Source: an uncultured Lachnospiraceae bacterium (GTDB lineage: Bacteria > Bacillota > Clostridia > Lachnospirales > Lachnospiraceae). From it: DNA of 25,913 bases. The stretch covers positions 1 to 25,913 of the forward strand of contig USKC01000008.1 of the NCBI GenBank assembly GCA_900555195.1, read 5' to 3'. The translations under genes and the position numbers were made by a program. Below the pieces are notes generated by a model, which was given only the letters and a program-made list of their open reading frames with translations, had not been told where the DNA came from and made no database searches. This document shows, one piece after another, positions 22,919 through 25,913 of the stretch (position 1 is its first letter; every line of letters starts with the position of its first letter).

Positions 22919-25913
22919 ATGAAATTTATTCTGGATGATTTTAAAGAGCAAAGGGCCGAGCGGCTGTTCGTGGATCGCATAGAGCCCAGGCAGATCTTCT
23001 GGCAGCAGTTTGCCGATGCCAAAAAGGGCCGTTCGGAACCGCTCGTGCTGCATTACTACGGTGTGGGCGGCATCGGCAAGAGCAGTCTGCACGCCCAGCT
23101 GACGAAGGAACTGGCCCAGCGCTGTCCCGGGGCCAAAAGCGTGGTGCTGGATTTTGATTTCGTTGAGCGCCGCGAGCCCTACCGGATACTGAACCTGCTC
23201 AAACGCAAGCTGGCCGATGCCTATGGTTTTTCCTTTCCTCTGTTCGATGTGGCCTGTTATACCTTTCTATGCCGTATTGGGGAAGACGCCGACATCGGAG
23301 AGGTGCAAAGCCTGGTAGGGAACAGCCCGCTGCTCACCTTTTTATGCGACGCCGCCAGCATGGTCCCGGGAACCAGCATGGTCACCGGCATTTTAAAGCT
23401 GGTGGACGAGGGCGTCGCCGTGGCCCGCAATCTGTTTTCCAACAGGAAACAGCTTCTGCGCAGGCTGGAAACCACCGATATCCGCCTGCTGCGCAGCCAG
23501 CTGCCCGCCTATTTTGCCGCTGATCTGCGGGAAAATCTGCAGGCAGAACGTGAGCCTTTCGTGATCTTCCTGGATACTTATGAAAAGCTGGTGGATGAAT
23601 TCGCCAGCGTGGGGGATCCTCTGCAAAACGACTGGTGGCTGCGCGGAAAAGATGGGCTGATCCCCCGCCTGCCCGGGGTACTGTGGGTGCTGGGCGGCCG
23701 AGAAAAACTGAAATGGCCCGTCCTGGACGGCCCAGGCACATGGGACGGCGTGCTGCACCAATACCTGCTGGGCACTCTGGCCCGCCAGGATGCCGACGAA
23801 TTTTTGCGCGCCGCCGGCGTGGCGGACCAGGCGAGCCGGGAACAGATCTTTTCCCTCAGCGGCGGGCTGCCTGTAAGCCTGGATCTATATGTGGAGCAGT
23901 ACCATATCCAGGGCTCCGTTTCCGGCGCAATTCCCCCCGCCGCTCTGCATGAACGGGTAGTGCGGTATATGTCCGACGATGAGAAAAACGCCTGCTATCT
24001 GCTGGCCCATCTGGGCAGATGGACGCATCCCCAGGCTGCAGAGGCCGCGCGGCTGGCCGGCGTATCCCTCTCTCCCACCCTTTACGACAAATTATGCGGC
24101 TTTTCTTTTATTCAAACGGAGGACGGCGAACTCTGCACGATGATGCGCCAGGTAGCTGAAGTGCTTCGCGCCAATTGCCCGGCTTCCTTGGGAAGAACCC
24201 TGGCCGCCCTGCCCAGCGCAGAAGAAACGGCTGCCGCTGCCGGGAATGCAGGCGCGGCAAACCTGGCTGCCGCCGCGCCTACGAAGGTTCCCATTTCCAT
24301 ACCGGAGGCCCCTACGGCCCGTTCCGTGGAAATGGCCCTTCGGGGTCTTGAAAACGAGGAGGCCTGCATCGACTGGCTGCTGGAATCTCTGGAAGAAGCG
24401 CTGGATCGGATGCGCCGGCGTCTGGAGCTGGATACCTATTTTTCCATTCTGGCGCCCATCCGTCGTTTTGCCCGAAAGGAAGCCCCTGGCGGCGTACTGG
24501 AACTGCTGCTGGACGGTTTTGACGGTATCGGCCTTTACTATGCCGGGAAACCGCAGCGGGGTGAGCAGATCCTTCGCGGTGCCCTGGAAGCCTTGTGCCG
24601 CCAGGAGGGTTCCGCAGCCCGCAGCTGCCGGCATACAGTGTCCATACAATATTTCTTTGTGACGCAGGCGCGCTGCAACAGCGCCGCTTTCGCCGAAATC
24701 GCTCCAAGACTGTGGCAGCAGCAGCTGGATGAGAACGACATCTTTCTGGCCGCCGCCACGGCGCGGCGACTGGCCCAGGCCTATGATTACATGGAGTGGC
24801 CCGAACAGGCAGCCCTCTGGCACGAACGGGGCGAAGCCGCTCCCCCTCCCGCCGATGCGGCATCTTCCGGCGCGCAGGCTCCTGAGGCTCCCGCTTCCGG
24901 CGCTGGTGCTGGCGCCGGGCGTCTGAACGAGCTGCTGGAGGAACTGGGCCGACGTCTGAACGCGCAAAACTTCTCCCCCGAAGACCAAGACGCCGTACGG
25001 ATGCTGTTGGAGGATGGACAGGCCCTGGCTGCCAGGGTGTACGGTCCTGACAGCCTGGAGGCATTCCGTTGGCGCTGCGAGGCCTGCAACGCATACGGCC
25101 AGATGGGAGATGCACAAGCCATGCTGGAAGCTCTCGGTCAGGCCCTGGCCCTGTGCGCACGGTTCAGCGGTGAAGACAGCGGCGTATGGGCCATTGTGCG
25201 CGCCATGGAACTGCATGTGCAAACAATGCTGGCCATGTCCGATGACTGGGCAGTTCTGGAGCGGATCGGCGCAGAGATGGAGCCTGTGCGCGCCATTCTG
25301 GAACGGCAGTTGGGCCCGCGCCGCTCCGACACTCAGGATGCGGCCTATCTGTGCCGGCTCTTCAAGCGTATCTCAGGCTGTACCGTGGCGGAGTACCGGC
25401 AGCAATTGCAGGCCGTCCAGGCGGATCCGCACTGGGCCCCCTCTGAAGGACGGCTGGGCTATGCTGCCAGCCTGCTGGATGTAATCGATGCCTTCCAGGG
25501 CAGCTGTGACGATCAGATGGTGGTTCAGCTGTTTGGCCCGGGCTGGGGCAGCGGGACAACTCCCCCGGCCGGGCCTGTTTCCGCCGCGCCTCATCAGGAC
25601 GGCGGGCCTGAAGCCCTGGTGTGCGGATGGATGGAAACCTACAGGCCGGCCGGTCTGTTTACGTCTGTCACAGGCATTCCGGAAAAAAGGCTGCGCAACG
25701 CCCTGCGTTCCTACGGCGGAGGCGAAGACGCCGGACGGGTGCTGGTTCTGTTGGACACCACGATACTGGGCAGCGGAAAAAGCGGCCTGCTCCTGCTTTC
25801 TGACTGCATTGTTTACAAAGATCTGCTGGGAAGGAAGGGCCGCGTGCCCCTGACAAACCTGGACCCCTTCACCCGGGAGGACATAAAAAAGGGAGACGGA
25901 AACTTCATCGTGC
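22919..25913 (+). CDS. STAND-type P-loop NTPase with helical-repeat region and C-terminal module (partial, runs off the window)
   Basis: The frame is open for 998 codons to the window edge without a stop, so the C-terminus is missing. The core is NB-ARC/NACHT-like: Walker A GVGGIGKSS (48-56), Walker B VIFLDTYEKL (215-224, Asp219), a sensor strand LWVLGGREKL with Arg261, and GGLPVSLDLYVE (315-326), equivalent to the GLPL motif. A winged-helix-like segment (about 345-415) follows. Then come an Ala/Pro linker (430-468), helices suggestive of TPR-like repeats (about 470-640), a second Ala/Pro linker (640-667), more helices (670-860), and a third linker. The end is a compact module (about 902-985: GLFTSVTGIPEKRLRNALRSYG, then VLLDTTILGSGKSGLLLLSD and RVPLTNLDPF) of possible PH-like fold. 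STAND proteins are ATP-driven switches in signalling and in bacterial antiphage defence. No obvious effector domain is visible before the cut. Base composition is richer in G and C than the neighbours. Confidence 0.85.
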   Translation, partial: MKFILDDFKEQRAERLFVDRIEPRQIFWQQFADAKKGRSEPLVLHYYGVGGIGKSSLHAQLTKELAQRCPGAKSVVLDFDFVERREPYRILNLLKRKLADAYGFSFPLFDVACYTFLCRIGEDADIGEVQSLVGNSPLLTFLCDAASMVPGTSMVTGILKLVDEGVAVARNLFSNRKQLLRRLETTDIRLLRSQLPAYFAADLRENLQAEREPFVIFLDTYEKLVDEFASVGDPLQNDWWLRGKDGLIPRLPGVLWVLGGREKLKWPVLDGPGTWDGVLHQYLLGTLARQDADEFLRAAGVADQASREQIFSLSGGLPVSLDLYVEQYHIQGSVSGAIPPAALHERVVRYMSDDEKNACYLLAHLGRWTHPQAAEAARLAGVSLSPTLYDKLCGFSFIQTEDGELCTMMRQVAEVLRANCPASLGRTLAALPSAEETAAAAGNAGAANLAAAAPTKVPISIPEAPTARSVEMALRGLENEEACIDWLLESLEEALDRMRRRLELDTYFSILAPIRRFARKEAPGGVLELLLDGFDGIGLYYAGKPQRGEQILRGALEALCRQEGSAARSCRHTVSIQYFFVTQARCNSAAFAEIAPRLWQQQLDENDIFLAAATARRLAQAYDYMEWPEQAALWHERGEAAPPPADAASSGAQAPEAPASGAGAGAGRLNELLEELGRRLNAQNFSPEDQDAVRMLLEDGQALAARVYGPDSLEAFRWRCEACNAYGQMGDAQAMLEALGQALALCARFSGEDSGVWAIVRAMELHVQTMLAMSDDWAVLERIGAEMEPVRAILERQLGPRRSDTQDAAYLCRLFKRISGCTVAEYRQQLQAVQADPHWAPSEGRLGYAASLLDVIDAFQGSCDDQMVVQLFGPGWGSGTTPPAGPVSAAPHQDGGPEALVCGWMETYRPAGLFTSVTGIPEKRLRNALRSYGGGEDAGRVLVLLDTTILGSGKSGLLLLSDCIVYKDLLGRKGRVPLTNLDPFTREDIKKGDGNFIV

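Noticed and set aside
22775..23092. Minus-strand frame ending in a hydrophobic stretch plus KRRKK, like the end of a wall-anchored protein
   Set aside because: It lacks an LPxTG motif and overlaps the start of the STAND gene; kept only as a hint in the junction finding.
24841..24930. Ala/Pro-rich GC stretch in the STAND gene considered as a frameshift or gene boundary
   Set aside because: The frame stays open through it and the helical protein pattern resumes directly after; it reads as a flexible linker.
24092..25222. 376-codon frame on the - strand at the right end
   Set aside because: It lies opposite the STAND gene, which has a strong start, P-loop motifs and GC-rich third positions that keep the reverse frame open. 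The reverse product shows no recognisable domain.

Overview
The window looks like chromosome from a Gram-positive, probably spore-forming anaerobe of the Clostridia, most likely Lachnospiraceae. The reasons are a YtaF-type sporulation membrane protein, a BlaI/M56 pair, a TreR-controlled trehalose PTS with a fused IIA domain, strong AGGAGG-type ribosome sites, sigma-A-like promoters and a moderately GC-rich base composition. No database search was possible, so the lineage is inference. I saw no rRNA, tRNA, CRISPR array or insertion sequence.

Layout, left to right. (a) 11-733 (+): an SDR reductase resembling the EF-P 5-aminopentanone reductase YmfI. It converges on (b) 730-4672 (-), a three-gene operon of a BlaI-type repressor, an M56 (BlaR1-like) membrane metalloprotease whose external part carries Asp-box motifs, and a repeat-bearing membrane protein. 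The operon's promoter (4821-4849) lies inside a perfect 17-bp inverted repeat. (c) 4928-5893 (-): an AraC-family regulator, followed by about 420 bp without a gene. (d) 6315-11158: the trehalose locus. treP and treC run leftward and treR runs rightward. Both promoters carry copies of the palindrome TTGTTTAAACAA. (e) 11247-13294 (-): a sugar isomerase/epimerase-like TIM barrel overlapping by 4 nt a protein that resembles only the C-terminal part of a large glycosidase. (f) 13474-16007 (-): a PrsA/parvulin-like membrane foldase with long Glu/Thr repeats, then a YtaF-like protein. (g) 16122-18092 (-): an NhaD/ArsB-like ion transporter coupled to a cytidylate-kinase-like P-loop protein. (h) 18274-22491 (-): an operon of two predicted lipoproteins and a 979-residue secreted protein, from a strong promoter near 22646-22675.

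(i) 22919 to the window end (+): one long open frame of 998 codons with no stop. It encodes a STAND-type P-loop NTPase with an NB-ARC-like core, a winged-helix-like segment, a helical repeat region and a compact C-terminal module of possible PH-like fold. Its base and codon composition is visibly richer in G and C (CTG and GCC dominate) than the rest of the window. This is the most likely accessory or defence-related element here, but it is cut by the window edge and its partners, if any, lie beyond it.

How the genes work together: the tre genes form a complete import, hydrolysis and repression unit. The BlaI/M56 operon looks like a cell-surface sensing and derepression switch with an unusual sensor domain. 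The secreted operon (h) appears to make a co-expressed cell-surface set of unknown role. The STAND gene starts from its own divergent promoter about 85 bp from that of (h).
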